Below, in pieces: positions 16,912-25,001 of a stretch of DNA of 64,000 bases; the first letter of the stretch is position 1; the number at the start of each line of letters is the position of its first letter. Position numbers and translations under genes: made by a program. Origin of the DNA: Alteromonas lipotrueae (GTDB lineage: Bacteria; Pseudomonadota; Gammaproteobacteria; Enterobacterales; Alteromonadaceae). The notes under the pieces are model-generated. The model searched no databases. It was not told where the DNA came from and saw only the letters and a list, made by a program, of their open reading frames with translations. The stretch lies in assembly GCF_019249215.1 (NCBI RefSeq), contig NZ_JAESDI010000006.1, forward strand, positions 62,001-126,000. Direction: 5' to 3'.

Positions 16912-19539
16912 ATGGTGTCGACTAATACCGAACAGGAATGGAATCGAAAAGAGGTTGAAAAGCGGCTTGATACTTTATGGGAAAAAGACAACTTATGGCC
17001 AGCGGTATTAGCCGCCCGTGCCGCTCTGCGTGTATTTCCACTCTTTGGTGTTGAAGGGCATTTTAACTTTTTTATCGGCAGTGAAGGGCATCAGCACGCA
17101 TCTGAAAAACAGCATGATGACGCAGATGAAAAGGAAAATTCACATCCCGAACAGGATAACCGTGCGCGTTTTTTATTGGCGAGCTTTTTCGCTATTCGCT
17201 TAATACTGCAACAGGCGAGTTTACCCACTGAGCAGCGACAAGTGGACAAGCTCGTCGGCTCCCCCGCCAGAGCCGCCGGCGCAGCCATCGACGCCATAGC
17301 CTGGGACGCCGCAGCCTTCGACGCCGCCAGAGCCGCCACCGCAGCCATAGCCGCCTTCAACACCGCCTCCTCCGCCAGATCCACCAGAGCCTCCTCCACC
17401 TCTTCCGTCGAGGTCGCCTCGTCCGTCGACGTCGTCAGAGGCGCCTTTTTACAGGATCTCAAAACCGCCGAAAATGGAGATTCGACTAATAGTGTACTGA
17501 ATAGTCCACTTTGGTTAGAAAGCTGCCCGGAAGAAATAAAGGCGATAAAAGACAACAAATTTAGTCCCGCTGTCAACTCCCTTATTCGCGAAATACCCGA
17601 TTCGAATCCTGACAATGTAAATGCACTGGCACACATGCTAACCCTCTATGAGGGGTATTTGAATGGAAGCGCAACGGCGGATAAAGACACTGCTATCTCG
17701 GAAACCTTGTATGAGGCACAGAGTAAACTAACCGCCGAAGACGCCAATAGTAAAAAAGATACCTTAAACCGCGGAGCGTTGGTTAGCGGACTGGCAGGTA
17801 TTCTTTGTGATGACGCGCATACCCAACCGCTTACTATCGGGTTAATGGGGCACTGGGGTAGCGGCAAAACCCAAGTGCTGGCATTACTGAAAAAAGAACT
17901 TAAATCCCGCGACTGTAGACAGCCATTTCTCTTCGGCGAGTTTAACGCCTGGGCCTATGAGCATGCCAAAAATAGTCAGGCGGCGATGGCTCACGAAGTG
18001 ATTTCGGCGTTAACCTGTTGTGACCGGCTACAGCCTGTTGACACCAAAAGCAAGTGGTACAAGCGCCTAACATGCTCGATGTTGAATCTTGTCCGACAGT
18101 TACTATGGACAGTGGGCGGGCGTATTCGGCTTATTTATGCCTTTGCCATGCAAAAGCACTTTACCAAAGTGCTCCAATCAATGGGCTGGTTTGTGCTTTT
18201 CGTCGCAGCGTTGTCATGGTTAGTAGCTGATGGGCTAAGCCAAAATACTTTACCTGACTTTTCAAAACCATTAACCAGCGGCGCGCTTGTTGCCTTATTG
18301 GCCAGTTTGTGGCAATTCCCTAAACAACTGCGTGATATTGTTTCCCAACCCATGACCAAGGAATTCCTTACCTATATAAAGTTGCCGAACTACGTCTCGC
18401 ATATTGGTGAAATTACCGAAATGCAAAAGGATATTCGTCTGATCGCCAATATTCGCCTCGGTTTTGTTGAAGAACAATGTCATGATCATTTGGGCAAAGT
18501 ATCGAAGCCCCGACGTTTATTGTTCGTGGTGGATGACCTCGATCGCTGCAGTCCAAAAGGCATAGTAAAAACCTTTGAAGCAATTCGGCTGGTACTGCAT
18601 ATACCCCAAGTCACCGTGGTTGTGGCGGTTGATCAGCGCATTGCACTGGCTGCGTTGGCGCTGCATTACAAGGATATTGAGCCGTACCATACACTGCAGG
18701 ATGCGCGTGCCATTGCTCGCGATTATCTGGCGAAAATGATTCAACTGCCTGTGGTAGTAAGTGATGGTGACAACAAATCGCTAACAGGATTTTTAAGTGA
18801 CATCTGGCAGGAAAAAGGCGATAAAAAACTGAATTGGTTGAAAAATATCGCCGAAGACAGAGAACCAAAAAAACAAGAGATTAATGCTTCGACTCCAGAT
18901 CTTGATGAACCAGATATCGCTGCCGTGACCACGGAGATGCGGAAACGAGATGCAGATTCAGATATTGAGGGCGAGGGATTTACCGAAGTTGATTGGGTAA
19001 AAATGATATTAGAGGATGATCCTAAGCCTGAACCAGAGATTCTTCCCGGCTTAAGTGATCATCAAAAAGCCGCGCTTTACTATTGGACAACCCACTTTGG
19101 CTTATGTAACGCAAGGCAGTTAAAGCGTTTGGACAACAGTTATAATCTCATTCGGCTGGTGACTGATAAGGAAGATCAAATCGGATTGCAACAGGCTGTC
19201 GGCACTATGAATAGCCAGCAGTCGAAGTTCAGCTATGGCTATTTGGTTACTCTGATGACACTGGAGTTTATTAACGGGATTGAAGTTACTGCACTGCGCG
19301 AAGACGCATCACGTTTTCTACGCAAAGGTGATGAAGCCAAATTGAACAGTATGGCTAATCAACAGCACAAAGAAACGCTGATGGTTGCTCGGATTATTAT
19401 CCAACACACGGCCGAACAACTTTATCTCAAAACAGACAGCCATTTAGCCTTTGATCAACTACTGCGCTACATCGAAAACTTCGTGCTTCCTGCCATCGAC
19501 GGCTTTGATATTGATACTGAAACTGCCTCAAGCTTTTAA
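16912..19539 (+). CDS. KAP-family P-loop NTPase with membrane segments and Ala/Ser-rich repeat
   Basis: This 875-residue protein has a Walker A GHWGSGKT at 313-320 and a Walker B with VVDDLDRC (Asp541, Asp542, Asp544). Two transmembrane helices at about 424-443 and 455-472 lie between them, which is the KAP NTPase arrangement (Kidins220/ARMS and PifA family). KAP proteins in bacteria are often plasmid- or island-borne and some exclude phages; the role here is unknown. Residues 1-115 form an unrecognised domain with a histidine/acidic stretch. Residues 116-178 are an Ala/Ser/Thr-rich repeat encoded by GC-rich, C-ending codons unlike the rest of the gene. The ATG at 16912 has no strong ribosome site. 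The gene stands alone in an accessory region. Confidence 0.85.
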   Translation: MVSTNTEQEWNRKEVEKRLDTLWEKDNLWPAVLAARAALRVFPLFGVEGHFNFFIGSEGHQHASEKQHDDADEKENSHPEQDNRARFLLASFFAIRLILQQASLPTEQRQVDKLVGSPARAAGAAIDAIAWDAAAFDAARAATAAIAAFNTASSARSTRASSTSSVEVASSVDVVRGAFLQDLKTAENGDSTNSVLNSPLWLESCPEEIKAIKDNKFSPAVNSLIREIPDSNPDNVNALAHMLTLYEGYLNGSATADKDTAISETLYEAQSKLTAEDANSKKDTLNRGALVSGLAGILCDDAHTQPLTIGLMGHWGSGKTQVLALLKKELKSRDCRQPFLFGEFNAWAYEHAKNSQAAMAHEVISALTCCDRLQPVDTKSKWYKRLTCSMLNLVRQLLWTVGGRIRLIYAFAMQKHFTKVLQSMGWFVLFVAALSWLVADGLSQNTLPDFSKPLTSGALVALLASLWQFPKQLRDIVSQPMTKEFLTYIKLPNYVSHIGEITEMQKDIRLIANIRLGFVEEQCHDHLGKVSKPRRLLFVVDDLDRCSPKGIVKTFEAIRLVLHIPQVTVVVAVDQRIALAALALHYKDIEPYHTLQDARAIARDYLAKMIQLPVVVSDGDNKSLTGFLSDIWQEKGDKKLNWLKNIAEDREPKKQEINASTPDLDEPDIAAVTTEMRKRDADSDIEGEGFTEVDWVKMILEDDPKPEPEILPGLSDHQKAALYYWTTHFGLCNARQLKRLDNSYNLIRLVTDKEDQIGLQQAVGTMNSQQSKFSYGYLVTLMTLEFINGIEVTALREDASRFLRKGDEAKLNSMANQQHKETLMVARIIIQHTAEQLYLKTDSHLAFDQLLRYIENFVLPAIDGFDIDTETASSF
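17257..17445 (+). repeat. GC-rich codon-biased Ala/Ser repeat inside the KAP gene
   Basis: Nearly every codon here ends in C (GCC, TCC, ACC, GTC, GAC, TTC), with AGA, GCA and ATA interspersed. Near-identical pieces recur, for example GCCAGAGCCGCC followed by a GCAGCCAT segment at about 17265-17288 and 17325-17348. The coded stretch is Ala-rich, grading into Ser/Thr and then Val/Ser. The base composition is much higher in GC than the flanking gene. Confidence 0.75.
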
Positions 19540-20174
19540 CCTGAAACTCATGAACATGCTAAATAAGCGCTAGATTGCTGCAAAATAATGCGCAGGCAGT
19601 TCCCACGACAAGGTGAGCAACTCACCATTCCATTGCTGAATAGTCAGCCATATTTTGTCACCTGCTGAGAAGCTTGGTTGGCTTAACGCGTGCACATGAT
19701 TGCCGTGTTTTGTGCCGTGGAGAATGCTGGGTTTTTCATTGGCCATTTCTTCAATGGGTAGCGCGCTGGCTGCCAATATTTGAGCCTAGAGAGTGACTGT
19801 CTTTGTTTTGTTGTTCTTCTGTTTTGCTTGGTGGCCGATACGTGATTGCTGGAAATAATTGAGCTCGATTTGAAGCTTAGCTTTCAAAAAAATTTTAATT
19901 AAATCATCAAAGGCAATTAAGCTTAGTTGCTGTGGCTGCAATAAACAACAGCCGTATCACCTATAGAAATCTTATTGCTAATGGCCCATGTGACCAAATT
20001 CAGAATTAGGAAAATGACTTCGTTGAATGTCCGCTGTTTGTCTTTTGGTGCCAGTCAGCTTAGCTCATGGGTCTTCAAAGTACGTAGAGCAGACATTTAA
20101 CCTTTCCCATGAAAACACCAAAAATGGTTTTTCAGTGGAAACGGGTGTTACTATGAAGTCTCAGTAATAAACTG
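19540..20174. other. Accessory gap with decayed coding remnant
   Basis: Apart from the interrupted minus-strand frame described separately, the region is AT-rich. It contains an imperfect hairpin at about 20109-20141 (CCATGAAAACACCA against TGGTTTTTCAGTGG). No intact gene, integrase or transposase was recognised. Confidence 0.4.
19570..19941 (-). pseudogene. Minus-strand reading frame interrupted by one amber codon (unidentified)
   Basis: Reading leftward from about 19941, one frame runs through LLQPQQLSLIAFDD and SRIGHQAKQKN, meets a TAG at 19786-19788, then continues in the same frame through SILHGTKHGNHVHAL and GDKIWLTIQQWNGELL to a stop at 19570. The pieces look like normal protein, not random frame. 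The family is not recognised. The downstream piece alone could be a short intact gene starting at the TTG at 19776 or the ATG inside it. A TGA upstream bounds the frame at its 5' side. Confidence 0.35.
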
Positions 20175-20941
20175 TTATGTTCATGGAGGATAAATCATGT
20201 CACCTGAAGAACTGATAATTAAGGCGTTAGAAAAAGCAGTAATTCCTGAACAAAAGAATAATCTTATTGAATTGGCAAAGCAGGTTTTGCCTCTGCTAAT
20301 CACTTTAGCAGTTGCATGGCTAGGCTTTAAAGCAACATTGAAACAAGCTGAAAAAAGTTTTGATGCTCAATTAAAGACCGCTCTCATCTCTCGAAATACT
20401 GAACTAGATAAACAGTTCATAGAAATGAAATTGTCTCACTTTATGGAGGCACAAAATTCAATCGAACAATTCAATAATACCTTTTCTGACTATTGTGCAA
20501 ATGTTAGGAATTGGAATGATCACCAAAGAGATGGAAATTACGAAAAACTACCATACTGTGATGAAGAGCATACTAAGTTAGAAAGAGAATGCTACGCAGC
20601 GTTTTTGATCCTTTCCTGTGCGGAGTCAAAGTTATTAATTTTAGGAAAGTTGGAAGTGCACCAAAACTTTCAAAAGTACAGAGATCATGCGCGTCAAATA
20701 TATAGAACGGTATACCTTAAAAAAAGTTCTAAAGGGTGGGAAGAAAAAGATTGGAATGAATATACAAAAAATATTCAAGAACAGTCCGATGAGTTAAATG
20801 AATATAAAAGAGCGTTAATGAAACAGCTTGGGGAAGAAATTGAAAATGAACATAACAAGCAAATTAACAGGAAAACGTAACGCTTGCTTAGTTTCGTATC
20901 TCAACATTTTAGCAAGCGTAACTTAGCCCGTTCTTTGGACG
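20175..20941 (+). mobile_element. Integron-cassette-like unit 1
   Basis: The unit starts at the GTT of GTTATGTT (20174-20181), 22 bases before an ORF, and ends at the G of GTTAGCAC (20941). The ORF's stop TAA lies inside AACGTAAC (20874-20881), which matches the reverse complement of the unit's own left end (AACATAAC) in seven of eight bases. This is the layout of a one-gene integron cassette. No integrase is in the window and the hairpin of its attC-like site is irregular. Confidence 0.45.
20197..20880 (+). CDS. Membrane-anchored coiled-coil protein of unknown function
   Basis: This 227-residue protein was not recognised as a known family. One transmembrane helix (about 30-50, LLITLAVAWLGF) follows a short cytosolic or periplasmic start. 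The remainder is strongly charged and helical, probably coiled coil (KQAEKSFDAQLK; EEIENEHNKQINR). GGAGG at about 20186-20190 precedes the ATG. The gene is AT-rich relative to its chromosomal neighbours. It has no promoter of its own that I can see, and its stop codon sits within an attC-like core site. It may be carried as a cassette together with the nuclease-like gene that follows. Confidence 0.65.
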   Translation: MSPEELIIKALEKAVIPEQKNNLIELAKQVLPLLITLAVAWLGFKATLKQAEKSFDAQLKTALISRNTELDKQFIEMKLSHFMEAQNSIEQFNNTFSDYCANVRNWNDHQRDGNYEKLPYCDEEHTKLERECYAAFLILSCAESKLLILGKLEVHQNFQKYRDHARQIYRTVYLKKSSKGWEEKDWNEYTKNIQEQSDELNEYKRALMKQLGEEIENEHNKQINRKT

Positions 20942-20948
20942 TTAGCAC
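20874..20948 (+). repeat. attC-like junction between the two cassette-like units
   Basis: AACGTAAC (20874-20881) and GTTAGCAC (20941-20948) stand at the ends. ACGCTTGCT (20880-20888) pairs with AGCAAGCGT (20911-20919), and GCTTAGTT can alternatively pair with AACTTAGC. The arms are asymmetric, so this is a weak attC candidate on its own. Confidence 0.35.
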
Positions 20949-21425
20949 TTAGGAGAGTTCATGCCAGAAAAGAGAAAAAGACCGAATTCATTCAATACCG
21001 GTATTGCTGCTGAGTATTTCATCTTGTCTCAGTTATATCGCCGAGGTGTTGAGGCATATGTCAGCCAAGGAAATAAGAAGGCAATTGATATTCGTGTAGT
21101 TCTGGAAAATGAAAAAGCCATTTCAATTGATGTGAAAGCTGTTCGGGGTTATTCATCACTAGTAGTTAATAACGTTGTACCTACGGAGAATCATTTTTGG
21201 GTTTTCGTTATTTACAATAATAAATTCGAAGATTTGAATGTTTCACCAGATGTTTTTGTGGTTCCAAGTGACGCAGTTCCAACAATCACGAAACAATGGA
21301 AAGAAGAAAAGCGCGTGATGAAAGGTGATTTAACACCCTACTTAAACAAATGGGAATTACTGTGCTAAAACCACTCAGAGGGACAGCCAAACCGCTGCGT
21401 GCTGTGGCTGCCCGTGCTGGCGGCG
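20942..21425 (+). mobile_element. Integron-cassette-like unit 2
   Basis: A 484-base unit runs from the TT of GTTAGCAC to the G of GTTGACC. Its single ORF starts 19 bases in, and the ORF stop TAA lies within GTGCTAAAAC (21362-21371). This resembles GTGCTAAC, the reverse complement of the unit's own left end, with two extra A. An imperfect hairpin with an unpaired base follows, as in attC sites. Confidence 0.5.
20961..21368 (+). CDS. PD-(D/E)XK nuclease-like protein
   Basis: This 135-residue single-domain protein has the catalytic residue order of PD-(D/E)XK nucleases. Glu18 is in the first helix (GIAAEYFILSQL), Asp43 in a strand (KAIDIRVV), and Asp57-Val-Lys59 in the next strand (ISIDVKAV). 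A hydrophobic beta-alpha end follows (WVFVIYNN, DVFVVPSDAV). The family includes restriction enzymes, Holliday junction resolvases and repair nucleases, and the specific subgroup is not recognised. AGGAG at about 20951-20955 supports the ATG. It lies in a cassette-like unit directly after the coiled-coil membrane protein. The role may be defence or selfish maintenance, but nothing in the sequence proves it. Confidence 0.65.
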   Translation: MPEKRKRPNSFNTGIAAEYFILSQLYRRGVEAYVSQGNKKAIDIRVVLENEKAISIDVKAVRGYSSLVVNNVVPTENHFWVFVIYNNKFEDLNVSPDVFVVPSDAVPTITKQWKEEKRVMKGDLTPYLNKWELLC

Positions 21426-21431
21426 TTGACC
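21362..21431 (+). repeat. attC-like site closing cassette-like unit 2
   Basis: The left core is GTGCTAAAAC. Then GGG-A-CAGCCA (21380-21389) pairs with TGGCTG-CCC (21405-21413), leaving A21383 bulged, and the right core is GGCG|TTGACC with the crossover after G21425. A bulged base and imperfect arms next to a GTT core are typical of attC. The outer arms are only partly complementary. Confidence 0.5.
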
Positions 21432-21715
21432 GTCTGCTCCTTGTCTGAAGCGGTCGCTTAATACCTTCAAGGGTAGTGAAGCGGCTATGAAGTATGTTTC
21501 TACAAACTATCTGCCATTCATACAAAACTGTCTAGTAAATGCGTTCTTTAGCTACGCTAACGCTTTCATCTAGTTGAAATAAAATAATCATCAATAAAGC
21601 ATATAATGAAACGATAGAATCCCAGACATCTATAAATAAAACAGGTTATTAATTTATAAGCGCTGTTTTTTCACTTTAAGCTATTAAATCATTACGAACA
21701 TGAGATTCATTTATT
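21432..21715. other. AT-rich gap before the EamA gene
   Basis: No convincing gene is present. A short plus-strand frame without a ribosome site passes through 21470-21570. The region probably carries the promoter of the transporter gene, but no clear -35/-10 pair was identified. Confidence 0.4.
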
Positions 21716-22585
21716 ATGTGGATTGTTTATGCTTTGCTCGCAACCTTTTTCTTTGGTTTGCGAGGGATCTTGTATCAATGGACATCGCAGAAAAGCTTAA
21801 ATCGCGATCTACTACTATTTGGTGTTTTCTGTATAGGTTTTATCATCAGCGTAGTAGGGGTACTGTTGTTAAATCAACGATGGTACGGCTGGGCAGATGT
21901 CGCTGTTGGTATGGGGCTAGGCTTTGGATCTTTCGCCGCTAATACTGTTTTACACAAAGGGTTTTCAGTAGGAAAAGCATCACTCATCAGCGTTCTAGCA
22001 GGGTTGACGCCTTTGTTTGTTCTCATCTTTGCCTTTTTACTTTGGAATGAGACGTTAACATCCATTCAATTAATTGGATTTGTAATTATTTTTTGTGGTC
22101 TTTGTATTATTAGATATTCTTCAGATATCTCTATTAATAATTTAAAAGGGGCGCAATGGGGGCTACTGGCTGCACTGTGCTTTACGTTTACTGATTTAAT
22201 GGGTAAACAGTCCACACTTTTAGAGGCAGATGTTTTTGCGACGTTAACGTCTATGTTCGGCTTTGGAAGTTTCCTTTTTGCCATGAGATGGTTAGCAAAG
22301 CGTAAGAAATTTATAGGGTCTCAATATTCAGAGAAAACTCATTGGTCAGAAATAAAAACCTTCTCTTGCGGACTGATAGTAGGGGTCGCAAATGTAAGTG
22401 GAATGGTTGCAATAATATCCGCTTTTTCTATTGGTAATACTGGGTTAGTTTCCGCAATTTCAGGAATGAATATTTTACTTATTCTCCTTTATTCTCATAT
22501 TGTTTTGAAAGAAACATTTAGCCGTCAAGAAGTGCTAGGCTTAACCGCTGCTTTTGTCGGCGTTATCGTGCTTAGATTGAATTAA
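21716..22585 (+). CDS. EamA/DMT-superfamily transporter
   Basis: This 289-residue protein has about ten hydrophobic helices in two EamA halves. The first repeat ends with the family-like LWNETLTSIQLIGFVIIFCGL, and the second with VLKETFSRQEVLGLTAAFVGVIVL. Drug/metabolite transporters of this kind move small metabolites across the inner membrane, and the substrate cannot be read from sequence. The ATG at 21716 starts directly in the first helix (MWIVYALLATFFFGLRG). The gene borders the accessory island and may belong to it, since it is not obviously linked to the desaturase genes on the opposite strand. Confidence 0.85.
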   Translation: MWIVYALLATFFFGLRGILYQWTSQKSLNRDLLLFGVFCIGFIISVVGVLLLNQRWYGWADVAVGMGLGFGSFAANTVLHKGFSVGKASLISVLAGLTPLFVLIFAFLLWNETLTSIQLIGFVIIFCGLCIIRYSSDISINNLKGAQWGLLAALCFTFTDLMGKQSTLLEADVFATLTSMFGFGSFLFAMRWLAKRKKFIGSQYSEKTHWSEIKTFSCGLIVGVANVSGMVAIISAFSIGNTGLVSAISGMNILLILLYSHIVLKETFSRQEVLGLTAAFVGVIVLRLN

Positions 22586-22713
22586 ACCTTTTTTGCCAGT
22601 AGCTTTTTCTGCCAGTACCTTTACCTGCAAGCACCTTTTTCTGTAAATACCTTTGCGCGCAAAAATACCAGCGCAATCGCGATGGCCGGCTGGTAGGTTT
22701 TGCGCTCAAGGGC

Positions 22714-23862
22714 TTAAGGAAAAGAGTAGCGAACAATGCGTTTTAGTACGCTAGCGTACTGCTTCCAAAAACTGCCAGTGTTGTAGTGCATGCCGTGCTG
22801 TTTAAATACGGCTTGTACTTTAGGGGCCATTTCTCGGTATCGTCTGGCGGGAATGTCAGGAAATAAATGGTGTTCTACCTGAAAACTTAAATGCCCAGTA
22901 AGTACGTGAAATAAATTTCCGCCCTTGATATTTGATGAGCCTAACGCCTGACGATAGTACCACTGGCCGCGGGTCTCATTTTTGCAATCCTCTGCTTTAA
23001 AGGTTTCCACATCACCGGTAAAGTGCCCGCAAAAGATGATGGTAGATGTCCATAAGTTACGTAGCAAGTTGGCTATAAGGTTGCCTGACAATACCCATAA
23101 GAACAGCGGGCCAGCCAGCAAAGGGAAGAGCACATAATCTTTTACCAGCTGACGTGCGCCTTTACTGAAAAAGCGTTTTTTAAGCTCGCTATGGGTTACT
23201 TGGTTTTTGCGGCTGTCTTTCTTCTTGCCGAAGAATACGCGTTCTGCGGCCATCTCGTGATACGACACACCCCACTGAAACATTACGCTAAGCAAAATAT
23301 AGGTAGCGAACTGCCAAAGGTTTTTTACCCGCCATCTAAAATCATTCGATAAGCGAAGTAGGCCATAGCCAAAGTCTCTATCCTTGCCAATAATATTGGT
23401 GTAGGTGTGATGTTCGTAGTTGTGCACGCGGTTCCAGCTTGCCCCATCGCAGGCAATATCCCACTCATAGCGCTTTGAATTTATATGACTGTCGTTCATC
23501 CAGTCATACTGACCGTGCATCACGTTATGGCCAATTTCCATGTTATCCAGTATTTTCGCTGCTGCTAAACTTAGTACGCCAGCTACCCAAAGTAGAGGCT
23601 GTAAGAAACCAAGCATTAATAATATGCGGCCACTCCATTCACAAATACGCTGGATAAGTATAATACGTCGAATATAGGCTGCATCTTCAGCGCCGATTTT
23701 ATCTTTTACTTCCGACTTTATTGCATCAAGTTGAGTTTCCAACATGTCGTAATCGGGTTTGCTTACGCTCTGCGGTGGGGTAGTTGCTTGTTGTAATCGC
23801 GCGTCAGTTTTACTAGGCGCTTGTTGTCGTTCCTCGGTATTAATTAAGACGCGAGTGTTCAT
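22714..23862 (-). CDS. Membrane fatty acid (acyl-CoA) desaturase
   Basis: This 382-residue di-iron desaturase has three histidine boxes: HNVMHGQ, HNYEHHTY and QVEHHLFPD, with hydrophobic segments between them. The ATG at 23862 is preceded by GGAG eight bases upstream and overlaps the stop of the reductase gene (ATGA), so the two are translationally coupled. A longer in-frame start upstream is not supported. The pair resembles the DesB/DesC arrangement of Pseudomonas, in which the reductase supplies electrons for aerobic introduction of a cis double bond into acyl-CoA. Regioselectivity is not known. Two FabR/DesT-like palindromes precede the operon at about 24979 and 25002. Confidence 0.9.
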   Translation of the reverse strand: MNTRVLINTEERQQAPSKTDARLQQATTPPQSVSKPDYDMLETQLDAIKSEVKDKIGAEDAAYIRRIILIQRICEWSGRILLMLGFLQPLLWVAGVLSLAAAKILDNMEIGHNVMHGQYDWMNDSHINSKRYEWDIACDGASWNRVHNYEHHTYTNIIGKDRDFGYGLLRLSNDFRWRVKNLWQFATYILLSVMFQWGVSYHEMAAERVFFGKKKDSRKNQVTHSELKKRFFSKGARQLVKDYVLFPLLAGPLFLWVLSGNLIANLLRNLWTSTIIFCGHFTGDVETFKAEDCKNETRGQWYYRQALGSSNIKGGNLFHVLTGHLSFQVEHHLFPDIPARRYREMAPKVQAVFKQHGMHYNTGSFWKQYASVLKRIVRYSFP

Positions 23863-24929
23863 AGTTGAATCTCCAAATCGGTTACGGCTTGCGATACACA
23901 CAGCTGAATAAGTTGCTCGGCACTATCGGATAACTCGCCGGTGCGGGTATCGCGCACTACGCCCCGCTTTTTCACACATTGGCATTGATGGCAAATACCC
24001 ATACCACAGCCATACGTTACAGGCTGTTTGGCTTCTTGAAGCTGCGAAAGCAGAGATTTCTGATTATTCACCGATAAATGCTGGCCGTTGTGCATCAAAG
24101 AAAAGGTTTCTTTTTCGCTCAAACTTCCAATGTTCACAGTGGGCAATGCGGCAAAATGTTCACTGTCTAACGTTGCCCTCACCAGTTTTGCTACTTCACG
24201 TACCTGCTCGTACATCGCTTTAGGGCCACACACCAACCAGTGGGCATCAGCAAAGTGGGATAGGTAATCCTTTACATCGCCATCTTTTTGTCGAGTTAAC
24301 ACGGCAAAAGTAAAGTTGTTGGCGCGTTTTTGAAGTGCTAGTAATTCGCTTTGCAACACGTGCTCGTTGGGTTTTGCAAAGTAAAGCAGATGAACAGGTG
24401 CGCGGTGTATTAGCTTATTTTCATTGGCGTCTTCAAGCATAGCGATAAACGGCGTTATGCCTGAACCTCCAGCCACCATAAGTACGGGTTTATCGGTATT
24501 AGGTAAGGTGAAATTCCCCTTAGGCGCTGAAATATTCACCCATGTATTGGGTGTTACCGAGGACAGGTACGGGGTAAGTGCACCTTCGTTATTGACCTTA
24601 GTGATAAGCCGAATATTTTTCGTTTCGCGGTGAAAGCTTGCACCACAAGCGACGGTAAATACACGGGTAGTAAGCCTTCCATTCACTTCAATGGTTAGCG
24701 CGATATGTTGCCCTGCAATATGACTAGGCCAAGCTTTTTCGGGCTTTAGAATAACTTCCAGCATGTCAGAACTAAGATTTCTGACAGCTTCAACTTGCGC
24801 TCTGTAATAGCCATCTCGCCACGCAGGTTTAAACTGCTGTATAAGCACTTCCCAATATCCTCTCCATGAATTGTGATGGAGCAAGCGATGGGCTAGATTA
24901 TCGAGTAATAGTTTCAACGTTGAGATCAC
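23859..24929 (-). CDS. Ferredoxin-NAD(P)H reductase-like electron donor of the desaturase
   Basis: This 356-residue protein combines an FAD-binding barrel, an NAD(P)-binding fold with MVAGGSGITPFIAML, and a C-terminal plant-type 2Fe-2S domain (YGCGMGICHQCQC, then LC near the end). The single polypeptide can pass electrons from NAD(P)H to the neighbouring desaturase. The start is a GTG at 24929, and no better ribosome site is visible nearby. Its stop overlaps the desaturase ATG. The promoter region carries FabR-like operators, so unsaturated-to-saturated acyl-CoA sensing by a TetR protein encoded elsewhere is likely. Confidence 0.9.
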   Translation of the reverse strand: MISTLKLLLDNLAHRLLHHNSWRGYWEVLIQQFKPAWRDGYYRAQVEAVRNLSSDMLEVILKPEKAWPSHIAGQHIALTIEVNGRLTTRVFTVACGASFHRETKNIRLITKVNNEGALTPYLSSVTPNTWVNISAPKGNFTLPNTDKPVLMVAGGSGITPFIAMLEDANENKLIHRAPVHLLYFAKPNEHVLQSELLALQKRANNFTFAVLTRQKDGDVKDYLSHFADAHWLVCGPKAMYEQVREVAKLVRATLDSEHFAALPTVNIGSLSEKETFSLMHNGQHLSVNNQKSLLSQLQEAKQPVTYGCGMGICHQCQCVKKRGVVRDTRTGELSDSAEQLIQLCVSQAVTDLEIQL

Positions 24930-24978
24930 ACCTATTAATTTTTCAAAACGGACTTAACTAGAGAGTAAAAATAATTTA

Positions 24979-24996
24979 AGCGTACAAGTGTATGCT
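24979..24996. promoter_or_regulatory. FabR/DesT-type operator 1
   Basis: AGCGTACAAGTGTATGCT is a near-perfect palindrome around AG. It closely resembles the AGCGTACA-N2-TGTTCGCT type site recognised by FabR in E. coli unsaturated fatty-acid genes. It lies 50 bases upstream of the reductase start. The recognition is from memory of the consensus and was not searched. Confidence 0.65.
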
Positions 24997-25001
24997 CAGT
25001 C

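Noticed and set aside
17091..17636. 181-codon minus-strand frame opposite the KAP gene repeat
   Set aside because: It spans the GC-rich repeat where stops are absent by composition; the plus-strand NTPase accounts for the coding.
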